From NCBI GenBank assembly GCA_033725935.1, contig MU867132.1, positions 97,241-161,240 on the forward strand: a DNA stretch of 64,000 bases, written 5' to 3'. Shown here in pieces: positions 1 to 11,433 of this stretch (the stretch's first letter is position 1; each line of letters begins with the position of its first letter). The stretch comes from Cladorrhinum sp. PSN259 (taxonomy: Eukaryota > Ascomycota > Sordariomycetes > Sordariales > Podosporaceae). Under the pieces are notes generated by a model. The model worked only from the letters and a program-made list of their open reading frames with translations, had not been told where the DNA came from and made no database searches. Made by a program: the position numbers and the translations under genes.

Positions 1-945
1 ACAAGGACTTGCTTTGGATCCTTGAGCACCAGGGCATTATAGGGTACCCGCCAGCTGACAGGGTTAAACTTGAGGGTTGTGTTCAGGAGCGAGCACAGAA
101 CTGAGAGGACCAATTGCTTGTCTGGGTTGGTGCAAATGTATGTGAGAGCCTTAGTTCCAACCTGTGGCAGGAACTGTGAGGACATGTACATGCTCTTGCT
201 TGCCAAGGTCAAGAGAAGACGCAGAGTCTCACACCGGTTGGCTTCGTGCTCCTTGGTGGTGGGAATAGTTGTATTGCAGCCCACGCCGCTTTGCCAGATG
301 GCAAACGTGACCTTTGGCTTGCCATGAGGCACCTTGGGGACGGTCAAGTCGGAGAAAAAGAGTAGTTCCAACAAGGTATCGATAAGTTCCTCTGCCAGTG
401 GTTTCGCGTCTTCGTATTCTGGCAGTGGCGTCCTGGGTTGTTCGACCCCGTCGAAGAGCACCTCGCTGGCGATTGACGACTTCCTTGACAGCTTGCGCCG
501 CGAGCCCCACAGGAACCTATCCTCCCATTCTTGCAAAGAATCTTTCTCGTAGATGAAGGGCAGAATCCTGGTGAGGACTCGGATGCAGTTGAGACCCTCT
601 CGTTCGGAGGCAAGTTCGGGGTCGGGGAAGGATGGATGGTGACGAAGCATAAACAGTCGACCCGTCACGGCCTGTATAAGTGATTCTAGGTTCTCGAGGG
701 CATTGTCACGAGTACGGCGAACATCGGCGGGCGCGAATAGACTGAAGATATCCTCGGAGGATTCGGGGAGCTCCCAGAACTGCAGGCCAGCAGCAGGCCA
801 ACATTAGCGTGTCGTATTGTTAAAGGTCGCCGCTGTAGGGTGTGCCTACCTGTCTCCAGTATTCATCATCAGCAGGAATGTGGCGCTCTTCCGAGAGTCT
901 AAAAATGCCTTTTTTGAAGACTAGCTTCGAATCGCTGGCACCCAT
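1..945 (-). CDS. hid1: HID1-family (Ecm30/dymeclin-like) protein, 5' part only
   Basis: Exon 1 runs 945-850 and exon 2 runs from 779 down past the window edge; the intron (849-780) begins GTAGGC and ends GCAG in phase 0. The protein begins MGASDSKLVFKKGIFRLSEE, the conserved N-terminus of the HID1 family, with Gly2 in a likely N-myristoylation context, and exon 2 continues FWELPESSEDIFSLFAPADV. The frame stays open to base 1, so only about 290 residues are visible and the C-terminal part is missing. HID1 proteins are peripheral Golgi/trans-Golgi proteins involved in dense-core vesicle sorting in animals; the fungal relatives are poorly studied. The family assignment rests on the N-terminal motif and the acidic/helical continuation. 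It is divergent from the signal peptidase gene downstream. Confidence 0.85.
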
Positions 946-1466
946 TTTGACGGTTGGATTAAGAGAATGGCATCGTATAGCAACCTGAATTGATAACAAG
1001 TTATCGATAGTTGCAGGGCAGTGAGGTGCGTGATGGTGGGTTATCTAAAGCGACCTAAAGGTAGGTACTGGCCAAGTTACATCACAGGCTGATAATACGG
1101 GTGCTTTCAGGCCTGCAGCTCGCTAAATCAGGAACGGCTTTGTTCATTACATAAAACCCTAACCCGTGCATGCTACCACAGCGGCCAAGCTTACTTGACA
1201 AGGGTGAACCCCCGATTGCTGCATACCAATCTGGCCTCAACTGCTCCATGGTTCGTTATCCCCATCCACAGCCAGGCGCAAGCTGCCACGAGCCTTGGTT
1301 TCATGTGCTCAAACCACCTCACCGGCGCAATACAGCTCAAATCACAGCCGATGACAACGCTCAGGTGACAACAAGCTTCTACGAAGTACGCATAGGGAGA
1401 AATACCAAAAACAAACCCAATTCCCCATCTTGCGCGCGCAGCCGTAGCGCATCCCACCTGCCCGCC
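946..1466. promoter_or_regulatory. Divergent intergenic region, HID1-like / SPC3
   Basis: These 521 bases lie between two start codons pointing away from each other, so they must hold both promoters and 5' leaders. I see no clear TATA box. The SPC3 side just before its ATG is cytosine-rich, typical of filamentous-fungal leaders. No further gene is visible. Confidence 0.5.
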
Positions 1467-2213
1467 ATGCACTCTTCCGTCGTCCGCCTCCAAAACACCT
1501 TCGGCTTCTTCACGACCGTCGCGTTCGTAGTTGCCGCCCTTGTCTCCCTCTCCGATTTCCTCTCCCCGCGAACACCAACAGTAAACCTCCTCAAGACCAC
1601 CTCCCTCCAAGTAGTCAAGGGCCGCCCCCACTACTACTCACCCAAGAAAGAAGAATATGCCATCATCAAATTCTCACTCGACGCCGACCTGTCGTCCCTT
1701 TTCACCTGGAACACCAAACAGGTATTCGTCTACGTAACAGCCGAATGGCCTGCCGCTGGTGGCCAAAATAACACCAACCAGGCCGTAATCTGGGACAAGA
1801 TCATCACTGCGCCCAGCTCTGATCACCTAGCAAACATTGGTCCCATTGAGAGGAAGAGGCTCAAGAAGAGCGCTGCGGGGAAGCCCATTGATCCAAGCCG
1901 GTAGGCTTCCATTCCTCCCCCCTACTTTTCTCCGTGTATACTAATGTTTTTGCAATGTAGAGGCAAGCTCGTCCTCAAGAACCAGCGCTACAAGTACCAA
2001 ATCACCCACCCATCAGGCAAGATCGCATCGCAAGAAGATGTCGCCCTGAAGCTGCACTATAACGTCCAGCCCTGGGTTGGCCTCTTGACCTGGAATCAGG
2101 AACAGGCGTGGGGCAAGTGGGAGGCGCTCAAGGGCGCAACGAGCAAGAAGTTCACGCTGCCTGCGTTAAAGAAGAAGGATGAGGGGAAGAAGAACAAGAG
2201 CACGAGGGTCTAA
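1467..2213 (+). CDS. spc3: Signal peptidase complex subunit 3 (SPC22/23 family)
   Basis: Exons 1467-1900 and 1961-2213 give 228 residues. The intron 1901-1960 starts GTAGGC, has a CTAAT branch-like site and ends TGTAG. The start at 1467 has a CCCGCCATG context and gives the family N-terminus MHSSVVRLQNTFGFF followed by one membrane segment (about residues 12-32); upstream codons in the same frame look like leader. The remainder is the lumenal domain, with the family signatures EYAIIKFSLDADLSSLFTWN, KQVFVYVTAEWP and a late WNQEQAWGKWEALKG block, ending in a Lys-rich tail. SPC3 is an essential non-catalytic subunit of the ER signal peptidase that helps position the catalytic Sec11. Length is normal for fungi. 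It converges on xrn1. Confidence 0.93.
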
Positions 2214-3161
2214 ATTTTACTCCAAAAATAAAAATAATCAAAACACTGGTTTCGGATTTTCATGTTTTGTGCTTGCCGAGTGTCATTCACGGATGTCGTT
2301 GTTGCTTGGTTCGGTGAAATGTAGGTATGGATGGAATATGGTGAACAACAACACCAGGAAAGGGGTATATAAACCACCTTCCAGGCATCTCCTCCCAGCG
2401 AAGTAGCTAATTAATTAATCCGCTCGAGGCCAGACCTGGTAGTATAGTGTGCAGTATGCCAACTCAGAAAAAAATGACCCAAAAAGATTCAGAAAGAGCG
2501 CAAAAAAAAAAGAACAGAGCACAATCAGAATGAATAATAAGATGAATAAGGAACAGTGAGAACTGTGGCAGCCAAAAGTAGGTCTTCGCTTTTTAGGGTT
2601 TACCTTGGGTTCGAGTCGAGATTAGATTACTTCATTTTTGTTTTTCAAGTCCGGTAAACTTGATCAAGGCAATCGAGATGAGTTCGCAATGTCGCATTGA
2701 TTCTTTTCCTACATAGATCTATCTATACATCAAGCCAGACTTGATGTAGGCAAACGCTTCGCATGCTGCACATTCATCCACCTCTACCTGTACATACTTT
2801 ACAAACGGAGGTATTCTATATACAGACAGACCAACAAAAATGCATCATTAAAGCCATCAACCCTTTCTCGCATAACTCCAGAAATATGCCGCCATGTGGA
2901 GCTAAACCAGTGCTGTTTTCCCAGAAATTTTTTGCCCATGTTCATCCAGAAGTAGTATGAATATATACACCCAAACCGAACACGCAAATCTCGTCAGAAA
3001 ACTTTCATGGCGTCGTTTCATCATATGTTCTCGTTCCAAATCCATATTCGTTCCATCATCGACATGAAAAGTTCGTTAAGAGGAAGAGCCCGCCGCGAAG
3101 CCATACCTGAAGTTCCGGGGGACAACGCGGAACCGGCGGCCTAAAAGCAACCCTTATACAC
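2214..3161. other. Convergent 3' intergenic region, SPC3 / XRN1
   Basis: 948 bases between two stop codons facing each other. It is A/T-rich with scattered A runs and presumably contains both 3' UTRs and polyadenylation sites. Short open frames here have no protein-like composition. I see no other gene. Confidence 0.5.
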
Positions 3162-6100
3162 CTAGTTCGAGGGTGCAGGCGCCGCGTTCTGCTGCTGCTG
3201 TTGTGTACCTCCTCTACCTCCACGGCCAGCACCCCGACCACGCCCACCGCGTCCTCGTCCACGCCCACCCCTAGGAGAATCAAGGTTCGAGGGAGGCGGG
3301 ACAGCTCCATAGATAGGCCCGGGGGGAGTGGAGGCAGAATGCTGCATGCCCTCGTCGTTGGCTACTGGTGCAGCAGGGGACGATGCGTGCCCGCCTCGAC
3401 CATAACTACCACGGTGTCCAAAGTTGCCTCTATGGCCATCTCCACGACCGCGGCCGCGGTATCCATTCGGGCCATGATGCTGGTTGGCAGTACCACCCTG
3501 AGCATCCGAGTTGTGACTCTGGTTGCCACCCTGCTGGGCAGGACGATACGGGAGGTTATTGTGCAAAGCGCCACGCTGGTTCTGGCCGCCACGACCACGG
3601 CTCCCACCACTGAGAGCACCCCTCCAGGTGCCCTGGAGAGGAGCAGGTGCAGAAGCATCCTGGTAGCGTCTGCCGTTCATGTGGTAGCCGCCGTGTGCCG
3701 TCAAAGTCGTTACTGACGGACTGACAGGGTTCTTTGCCAGCTGAGTCTTGGATTCAGCAACCACCTGGCGGTAGCTGAGGTTGAGCAGAGTAGTGGACGC
3801 CACTGTTTGGCCACGGAAAGCCGGGCAGCGGTCACCCAAAGTCGTGCCGCTCATGAAAGTGACGTCAAATACAACATCCAAGAGTTTTGCGGTCGGGGTA
3901 CGGCTGATACCGACTACCGTACCGCGGAATGCGATGGGCACCTTACCCGTGCGGGCCACATAAACCACACGGTCGCCTAAAGCAAACTTTTGGTTCCCAA
4001 GGCGATGCTCAGCATCCTCTGGTCTCAGCAACGCGTTGCGAGGGACACTATTCATCTTCTTCGAGGTTCCAGGGAGCATGCTGATCTTCAGGTTATCAGC
4101 CTCAGTCGCAAGCTGCATCACAATGGTGGAATCCAGCTGCTCGGCATCCAGAGGGACACGCTCCATGGAGCTTGTCTTCAAGGTCTTAACCCAGCTCCCA
4201 ATTTCCTTGACTCTGACTGAAGCAACTGCAGGATCAGACCAGAGATCGGTCTCCCTAAGTTCAGCACCCGAAGGGTTTTTCTTAATTCCAGCAAAGAGAT
4301 CAGGGAATCTTGTCATGTACTCAACGATCAGATGCACAGCAGCAGGGCTGAACTCCCAACCTGTCTCGGATTTGCGGGAGTACCCCAGCACCTTCTGCTT
4401 CTTACCCTCAAATTTGAGATTGAGGCCTAGGTTGACGCGGAGGTCACCAACCGTCCGGACGAAAAAGGACGAGGTGATCTTGCTCAGTGTGAGCGGGTGC
4501 AGGTCGAGCTGCTTGGCAACCATGTAGGACGGCATATACTGGTTACCACGCTGGGCATTCTGGATCACCCTCTTCGCAAACTCAGGCTCACGGCCATTCT
4601 CGAGTACCGAAAGCCAGACTTGGAGTTTTCCGTTAGTGTATCCAGCAACTTCGAGCGGCCTGCCATAATTGAACTCTCCCAAGAAGAAACCCGTCGACTT
4701 AAGGGGGAACTCTTCTTCCAAGGGAACCGCAGCCTTCTCAATAAAACGTTCATCCTCATTGACAACCTCATCCACAATGATCTGTGCAGCATAGTCGGTT
4801 TCCATGCCAGAGATATCACCATATTCCTTGATCGTTGCTCCCTCATCCGTCTTGACCAGACCCTTCAGCATCTGAACATGAACCAGCGAATCAACAGGGC
4901 CAATCAAAATTCCCAGGCGCTTGCTGTAGAAGTTCTCAATTCGGTCTGATTTCTGACTCCACTGTTCGATTTCGCGGTGGGAATGGTGCGTGGAAACTAC
5001 TTGGCCGCTTCCATCTTCAGCAAGCGTGTAGTCGAAGAGCTCATCAGATACCCGTACGATCTTAGCCTCTTGCAGGAAAGGGTAGCCGACAAAGCAGCGC
5101 TGGCCAAGTTTAACCTTTGCAGCTTCGACATTAGTGCGCTCATCCGTTCCCAGAAGATTGACCACCATGCTCTCATTCCGGCTGTCCTGTTGGAAGACAT
5201 TGACACCGTGGAAGCCAAGGCTGGCGCTGTATGGGAGGGTTGCCAGAGATGGGAATCCAGCCAAGGCTGAGGCATTTAGCAAAGCACCATCAGTAAGGCC
5301 CGCACGGTACTCCAGGCCTTCCACAGGCGGCAGGTCGAAGATGTTCTCGATGCAATGGCAGTTGGGAATTTCCGGGAAGACATCAACTAAGGATGAAGGG
5401 TACGTGAAGTTTACGTCGGGCGAGTAGGTGAACTTGAGCGCCACACCGAAATCGTTCCGAGCCTTCTCGTCATCGGACAGAAGGTTGTTCTTGGGAGCCA
5501 TGGCATCGAGCAACCGCTTCTCATCAATGAAAGGAATCTTTACGACCGCCTCCCAGTCCATTTTCTTGCCATTCATATCCAATTCGAAGTCGCGAGGATA
5601 GAAGTCAATAATAGGCGAGTCGGGGCTCGTCATGAGATCCCAATAGACTGTTGGGACAATCTTCTTGCTGCGATCCGGCAACACACCCATGAGCTGCTCA
5701 TTGGGCCGGAAAGGTTGGCCCAGCTGGAAGTTGAGGTCTGCATTCAAACCCTTCATGACATCCGAAACCATAGGTGAGTAGTGATACTGATAGAACCATG
5801 GCCACGACGCAATGCCACGGTAATAGTAGTATAGAACCCATTGGAGACCTTGGACGTAATTTTCGGTGAGCTTCCGTAGCCCTTCATCCTTGCTATCGGC
5901 CCACTCGGGGAACTTCTCGGCGTAGTAATTGTCCTTCCACTCCTGAAATTTCTGCTTATACTTGGCTTCCATGGCAGCCTGCGCATCGGCAGCTGTGAGA
6001 TCGAGAACTTGGGCATTATCGTATTTTTTGACAATGCGGAGGGATGCCGACTGTGCCTCTTCGTCATCCTCGTCCTCTTCGTCTCTAGCGGGAAAGCTCA

Positions 6101-7572
6101 AGATAAGATGGCGATGGCCGTCGTCGTCTTCCTTGGTAGCCCACTCGAGGTGAGCAGCATCCGCAAGATCTTGAACGAACTTGCGGTCGGCGGCCTTTAG
6201 CTCCGTGCCAAGGTCAAGAGCCTCAGAGGCGCGATTCGTGATGAACTTTCGAATCTTTGATTTCCAGAGAGCCTTTTGTTCCGAAGTAATGATGAGCTTG
6301 CCCTTCGCCTTTGCTCTCGCCGCTTCTGCCGCGTCGTTCTCGAGCATCTTCTTACCCCGCAGCCAACTGGCATCCTCGTTCTCGTGTTCAAAGAAGCGAT
6401 ACTCCTCCCTCCCAAGCTCCTCCAAAAGAACTCCAAGTCGCTTGAGGTTAACTCTCCCGTTCTCGTTGATATAACCATCACATTTCGGCAGGACCTCTTT
6501 GTATATCCTAAACATGGTGGCCAATGCGCCTTCATTGATGTGGAAACGAGGAAGATTGGGAAGGAAATCGTTGCCGACGAAGAAGGCCATAAGGATGAAA
6601 TCATCGATCACCTTCTCCATGTCAAATGGGAAGGACATTGCGCCAGGGCGCTTGAGTTCTTGGAATTCCAGTTCCAGGTATTCCCGAACAATGCACAAAT
6701 GCATCAGGTAGAAATTCTGATGCTCCAACTCCTTCGACTTGTGCTTTTGGTTACGACCGAAAGTGACCTCCTCACGAAGCAAGCAGAAATGAGGATCGTG
6801 GCTCAGAAGACCCAACATGATGAGATCTGCATCGAGCCCGTAGAGGCAGTGGCGGACATTGGGGTTGTAGTCGGCTTGTGCGCGCGCATTGCGGATGTAC
6901 TCCATGATCTTGTGCTCACCCTCACCAGGGACCTCGTGGCCGGAGAGCACAATCTGGGGCTGTTGCCAATCTTTATCCTCAGAGACCTTCTTGTTGATAA
7001 AGTACTTTAGTTGCATTGTAAGCTTGGCCATGAATGCGGTTCCTAATTGCCCAAATCAGCGGATAAACATGAGCCACTCATTAAAGGGGGGGCTCATACC
7101 TGGCGTGATACAGTTGCTATCGAAAGGCTCCTCCTTGGGAAGCTCCTTGCCCTCACGGACGGCCTTTTCCCGAGCCCTCTCGGCATCCAGCGCAGTTCGG
7201 AAACGACGAGCGCGCTGCTGGTTCATTTTGGCGCGGGGTGCGACACCATCGATGGCCATAAAGAAGAGTGTTTTCGGCTTAATCTTTCCAAACAAATGTT
7301 CGATGTAGTTGAAGATTGCTATAAACATTTCCTCCTCGGTCATGCGAAACGACACATCGTCTGAGTCTTTATGGGTGCAGTTATGGATGATGCCGTTCAT
7401 ATCCAGGTAGAGGCAGTCGAACTCAGGAATGCGGTTCTCTGCGATGAGCTGCGAGATCGCAGGATATCGCTCTGAGAGCCATCGGAAGAATTTGGGAACA
7501 CTGCGCGAGGATGAGTTAATGTCGTTGAATCTCTGGATCTTTTGATCTCTATCCCAAGGATGCTCACCCCAT
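3162..7572 (-). CDS. xrn1: 5'-3' exoribonuclease 1 (XRN1/KEM1)
   Basis: Exons 7572-7568, 7500-7100 and 7042-3162 encode 1428 residues. The first coding exon is only ATGGG, joined to exon 2 to read MGVPKFFRWLSERYPA, the universal XRN1 start. Catalytic motifs are all present: LDMNGIIHN, AIDGVAPRAKMNQQRARRF, GHEVPGEGEHKIMEYIR, LYGLDADLIMLGL and FVGNDFLPNLPRFHI, supplying the acidic metal-binding residues. The middle holds the PAZ/Tudor, winged-helix and SH3-like region (for example LGDRVVYVARTGKVP). The last 170 residues are disordered, with several RGG/RGRG runs and a short poly-Gln tract, likely for RNA or decapping-factor contact. It degrades decapped mRNA in the cytoplasm. The second intron starts GTATGA and ends TTAG and restores the conserved TPGTAFMAKL. 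Confidence 0.96.
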
Positions 7573-8464
7573 GTTTGCTTGGGGGCGCTTCGACGAAACG
7601 CTAGGTAGACTCGAGCTGTGGGGAAAATATGGTTATCGGTTGAAGACGGTGAACTTTGTATTTGCTGATGCCGGCTCTAAATAAAAATGGCCGGGCTTTT
7701 GAGTATGTCGTAGCTCGTAAAAAAGCAGGAGCGCAACTGATGATTGAGGACGACTGGTAGATCGGATAACTGCGACTGGGTATCACGCAGAAAAAGCAGC
7801 CGCAAAAGGAAACGATGTGTGGTTCTGGCGGGGTCCTGTTGGCCGTGCGACAACACGCAAATCACAGAATACTAGATTCTGGACTCTGTATATCACCAAA
7901 ATTCGTGGTGCTTTTTGACTTGTAAATGTTTGCAACAGAAAGTTGCCGCTTCCTCGGGTTCAGGCTTCGAAGCTTTAGCGACAGATGAGGCCACTGGAGG
8001 CTCGCAGTGACACTGTGTCGGCCGATGACTGACTGGCCGGTGCCCACAGCTGGAGCTGAATCCCCACACAACTGGCCGTTTTGTGGTGTCTGCCCCTCGC
8101 CACCCCTAGCTCCCAATCGTCGTACCGTCGTCCCAGGGTGTTGAGGACAATGCTCATGCGGAGCTAAACCTATTAAGACCTAGCGCCTAAAGCTTCCCAC
8201 GGCCTTTGGTGTTTCGTGGGGGATCAATTAAGGTCGCGTCGCGTCGCGGTGGCTGCTTTGGCTTTTGGTTCACATCTCTCCCAGCTAGCCAACTGGAACC
8301 TTTCAGAAAAAGAAATATTAAAATCTTTTTTCACTTTCTTTTCTTCAACCCCACAACCTCCGATCGTTAGGCCAAAACCTCGTATACAAATTTGGCCACC
8401 CAGACGTAGTCCATCCAAGTCGGCCAGCGCAAGATTTTAGCGATTTTCAGACCGTAACTCCACA
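7573..8464. promoter_or_regulatory. Divergent intergenic region, XRN1 / hat2
   Basis: 892 bases between two outward-facing start codons, hence both promoters and leaders. The part next to hat2 (about 8310-8460) is T- and pyrimidine-rich and looks like 5' leader. Short open frames here are not protein-like. No TATA box is obvious. Confidence 0.45.
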
Positions 8465-9908
8465 ATGGCGCCGCCTGCCGACGTAGTCGACGATGTTGAC
8501 GGTACGCTTCGCCATTCCCTCGATCTCCAAATCAGAGAAGCTGACCAATTCATCTTAGTCAACATGGACGATCAGGATGGTGCCGATCAGGAGCAGAAGC
8601 TCATCAACGAGGGTGTGTTTGCTTGTCTGGCCTCAATTAAATAGCGAATGTCGGTTGCTAACCCCTTCCTCTACAGAGTACAAGACGTGGAAGAAAAACA
8701 GCCCCTTCCTTTACGACATGATTCTCAGCACTGCGCTGGAGTGGCCAACCTTGACGACGCAGTGGTTCCCGGATGTTAAGGACGTCGAGGACAAGAACTA
8801 TAGAACCCACAGGTTGCTTCTCGGCACTCACACTGCAGAAGACAAGCCCAACTACCTCCAGATCGCAGACGTCGAGATTCCAAAGTCGGTCGAGCCCAAT
8901 CCCAACAACTATGATGAGGACCGCGGCGAGATTGGCGGCTATGGAAGCAAGGGATCCTCTGATGAGCCACTTGTCATCAAGTTCAAAATTACCCAGAGAA
9001 TCACCCACCCCGGCGAGGTTAACAAAGCTCGTTACCAGCCACAGAACCCGGATATCATTGCTACGCTTGCTGTCGACGACAGAGTGTTGATTTTCGATCG
9101 TACAAAGCACAGCAATGAGCCTAGTAAAACCCCCGAACCGCAGCTTGAGCTGATTGGCCATACTGAGGAGGGCTTTGGCCTCGACTGGAACCCCCACGAA
9201 GAAGGCCGTCTTGCCTCCGGAAGTGAGGATTACACCGTTCTTCTCTGGGACCTGAAGGAAGCCCAGGGCAAGACATTGAAGCCTTCCCGCACATATACCC
9301 ACCATACCCATATTGTCAATGACGTCCAGCACCATCCCATTGTCAAGCATTGGATTGGCACCGTGTCGGATGATTTGAGTCTTCAGATTATCGATGTACG
9401 CAACCCAGATACCACGCGCAGTGCGGTTGTCGCTCGTAACGGCCATGCCGACGCCATCAATGCGCTCGCCTTTAACCCGCGGTCCGAGTTTCTCATTGCG
9501 ACTGCATCGGCTGACAAGACAATTGGTATCTGGGATATGCGCAACCTCAAACAGAAAATTCACACACTTGAAGGCCATAATGACGCCGTCACGTCGCTGT
9601 CGTGGCATCCTGAGGAGACTAGCATTCTGGGCAGCGGTAGTTACGACAGACGCGTCATTTTCTGGGACATCAGCCTCGTCGGCGAGGAGCAGACGCCCGA
9701 GGACCAAGAAGATGGGCCGCCGGAGCTTCTCTTCATGCATGGTGGCCATACCAACCATCTTGCCGATTTCAGCTGGAACAAGAATGACCCGTGGGTGGTA
9801 TGCAGCGCTGCCGAGGACAACCTTCTTCAGATTTGGAAAGTAGCCGGATCCATCGTGAACCAAGACAGCCACCATATGGAGATGGAAGAAATGGAAGCAC
9901 ACCCCTAG
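8465..9908 (+). CDS. hat2: Histone acetyltransferase type B subunit 2 / RbAp46-48 WD40 histone chaperone
   Basis: Exons 8465-8501, 8559-8612 and 8677-9908 encode 440 residues. Splicing joins MAPPADVVDDVD to VNMDDQDGADQEQKLINE and EYKTWKKNSPFLYDMILST. The N-terminal helix (EYKTWKKNSPFLYDMI, then ALEWPTLTTQWFPD) is the histone-H4-binding signature of RbAp48/Msi1/Hat2. Six or seven WD40 repeats follow, for example HTEEGFGLDWNPHEEGRLAS and LLWDL, then FHPRSEFLIATASADKT-type repeats and a final EDNLLQIWKVAGSIV. It acts in the Hat1 acetyltransferase complex and probably in CAF-1 and other chromatin complexes. The C-terminus ends EMEAHP then UAG, a normal Hat2 ending. The frame stays open behind this UAG through the next ORF (see 9960). 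Confidence 0.95.
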
Positions 9909-9959
9909 GATTACGCGGGCAGCAAGGGCAGGAATGTTGAGCGAAGGGAAGAATTTGCT

Positions 9960-10652
9960 ATGGACTTGGCGGACAAAATGAACGGGATGGATGTTGAGGA
10001 TACCCAGGATGATGTGATCAAGACACCGGCCGGAGAACCAGAGGAGGATAAAACGGAAATCAATTTCGCTACGGCTAGGAGGGTTTCTGTGTGGGAAGAG
10101 TATCAGGCGATTGTGAGGTCTGCGGCAGTTGGTCAGGATTCGGAGCGTGTCCGAGCGACTCGATCAAGAAGGGCATCGACGAAAGCGCCCTCACAAGAAC
10201 CACAGGAGAGACTGGCGAAAGCATCAGGAGATGAATCCTCTGGTCGCGACTCGGATGATGAGGATGACGATGGAGATGCCAAAAAGGTTCCCTTGTATGA
10301 CCAGTATCGAAACATTGTTATGGCGGCCGAATTTGAGCGAGATTCGGAGCATATCAGAGCAAGAGCTACTCGGTTGAGGAACCGGCCATCGGAAGCACCT
10401 TCGTCAGAAGCGCCAGCAGAAAGCCCAGCAAGAGCACGGTCGAGATCGATAATGCATTCCCGCAACAATAGCATGCATTCCCGGAACAACAGTATGCATT
10501 CTCGGAACCAGAGCATGCATTCCCGGAACGATAGCGGTGCGTCTATTCCTTTGTACGAACAGTTTTTACATATCGTAGAGGCAGCCGGAGCCGACCAAGA
10601 TGATTCGGAGACACCACGGGCGACTCGGTTGAGGAGGAACCGTGGTTTGTGA
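9960..10652 (+). CDS. Acidic triple-repeat protein in frame behind hat2 UAG
   Basis: An ATG-initiated 230-codon ORF. I do not recognise the family. Three copies of one motif are visible: residues 42-71 (VSVWEEYQAIVRSA then DSERVRATRSRR), 109-142 (VPLYDQYRNIVMAA then DSEHIRARATRLRNR) and 195-228 (IPLYEQFLHIVEAAG then DSETPRATRLRRNR). Between them lie an acidic run (SDDEDDDGD) and four MHSRN(N/Q/D)S repeats at about 165-192. Only 17 codons separate it from the hat2 stop, all open and in the hat2 frame, so there is little room for its own promoter. It may be a C-terminal extension reached by readthrough or splicing, a downstream cistron, or a separate gene starting inside hat2. The conserved repeats argue that it is translated. 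Biochemical function unknown. Confidence 0.6.
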   Translation: MDLADKMNGMDVEDTQDDVIKTPAGEPEEDKTEINFATARRVSVWEEYQAIVRSAAVGQDSERVRATRSRRASTKAPSQEPQERLAKASGDESSGRDSDDEDDDGDAKKVPLYDQYRNIVMAAEFERDSEHIRARATRLRNRPSEAPSSEAPAESPARARSRSIMHSRNNSMHSRNNSMHSRNQSMHSRNDSGASIPLYEQFLHIVEAAGADQDDSETPRATRLRRNRGL

Positions 10653-11433
10653 TAGCCATCCCGTTTTGTTGTATGTACCTTTAGCTTTATATTTCCAGCC
10701 TTTATAAGCTGCCCACCACTATTAATTTAAGCGTTGATATGGGAGACTCGAATAATGTGTAGCTTGATATCATGATGTGTGGCCATCCAAGATGCCACAC
10801 TTTATCATTGACTGGTACAGCCTGTACAACTACACGTGTGCATGGTGAGATAAGCTTCGTCGTTCCATCAATTGTCATATGAACATGAAATTTACCCCGT
10901 GAAATCCTGAGTGTGACAATGAGCAGGGCAATGTAAGGTGCCGTCGAAATGGGATGAAACCATCGCACTCCAAATGACGATATCTTGGTCCCATGGTTTC
11001 ATCTTTCGAGAATTGATTGGCAAGAAAAGCACAATCTCTGGGGCTGAGCATTGTGCTAGTTGAGATTGTGGTGTTGGTGGGTAGGTATTTGTTAGCATTG
11101 TTCTGTTGCTTGACATTGTCCTCGCTTCAATTGTTCTCAATAGAACAATGGACAATAGGCCCGTGAATAGGGCTCAGGGACCCCGAGGGATGACGACCAA
11201 AATAGTCAAACCCCCTTCGAGTCTTGGGCGAGTTCATTGGCTCCCAAAAAACACATTTTCCCTCATATTGATGGGGAGCTTGTCCTCCGACTTGCGAGAG
11301 TTTCGAAGGGATCGAATCCACCGCGACAATTGCTCCCAACCACAACGACAAATATACTATAATATACTCCATAGATCAAAGCGACTAATCACAGTTGAGA
11401 TAAAATAGGGCGACTCAGTTGAACCGCAGCATC
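10653..11433. other. Intergenic region before the F-box-like gene
   Basis: 781 bases, A/T-rich. It should hold the 3' UTR of the hat2 locus and the promoter/leader of the next gene. One 81-codon frame on the minus strand (11127-11372) is not convincing. I see nothing else. Confidence 0.4.

Noticed and set aside
8658..9902. 414-codon minus-strand frame opposite hat2
   Set aside because: Antisense shadow of the hat2 exon; the WD40 protein on the plus strand explains it.
9840..9908. Intron that would remove the hat2 UAG (donor GTAGCC or GTGAAC, acceptor CCCTAG)
   Set aside because: No pyrimidine tract or branch site, and it would delete the normal Hat2 C-terminus.
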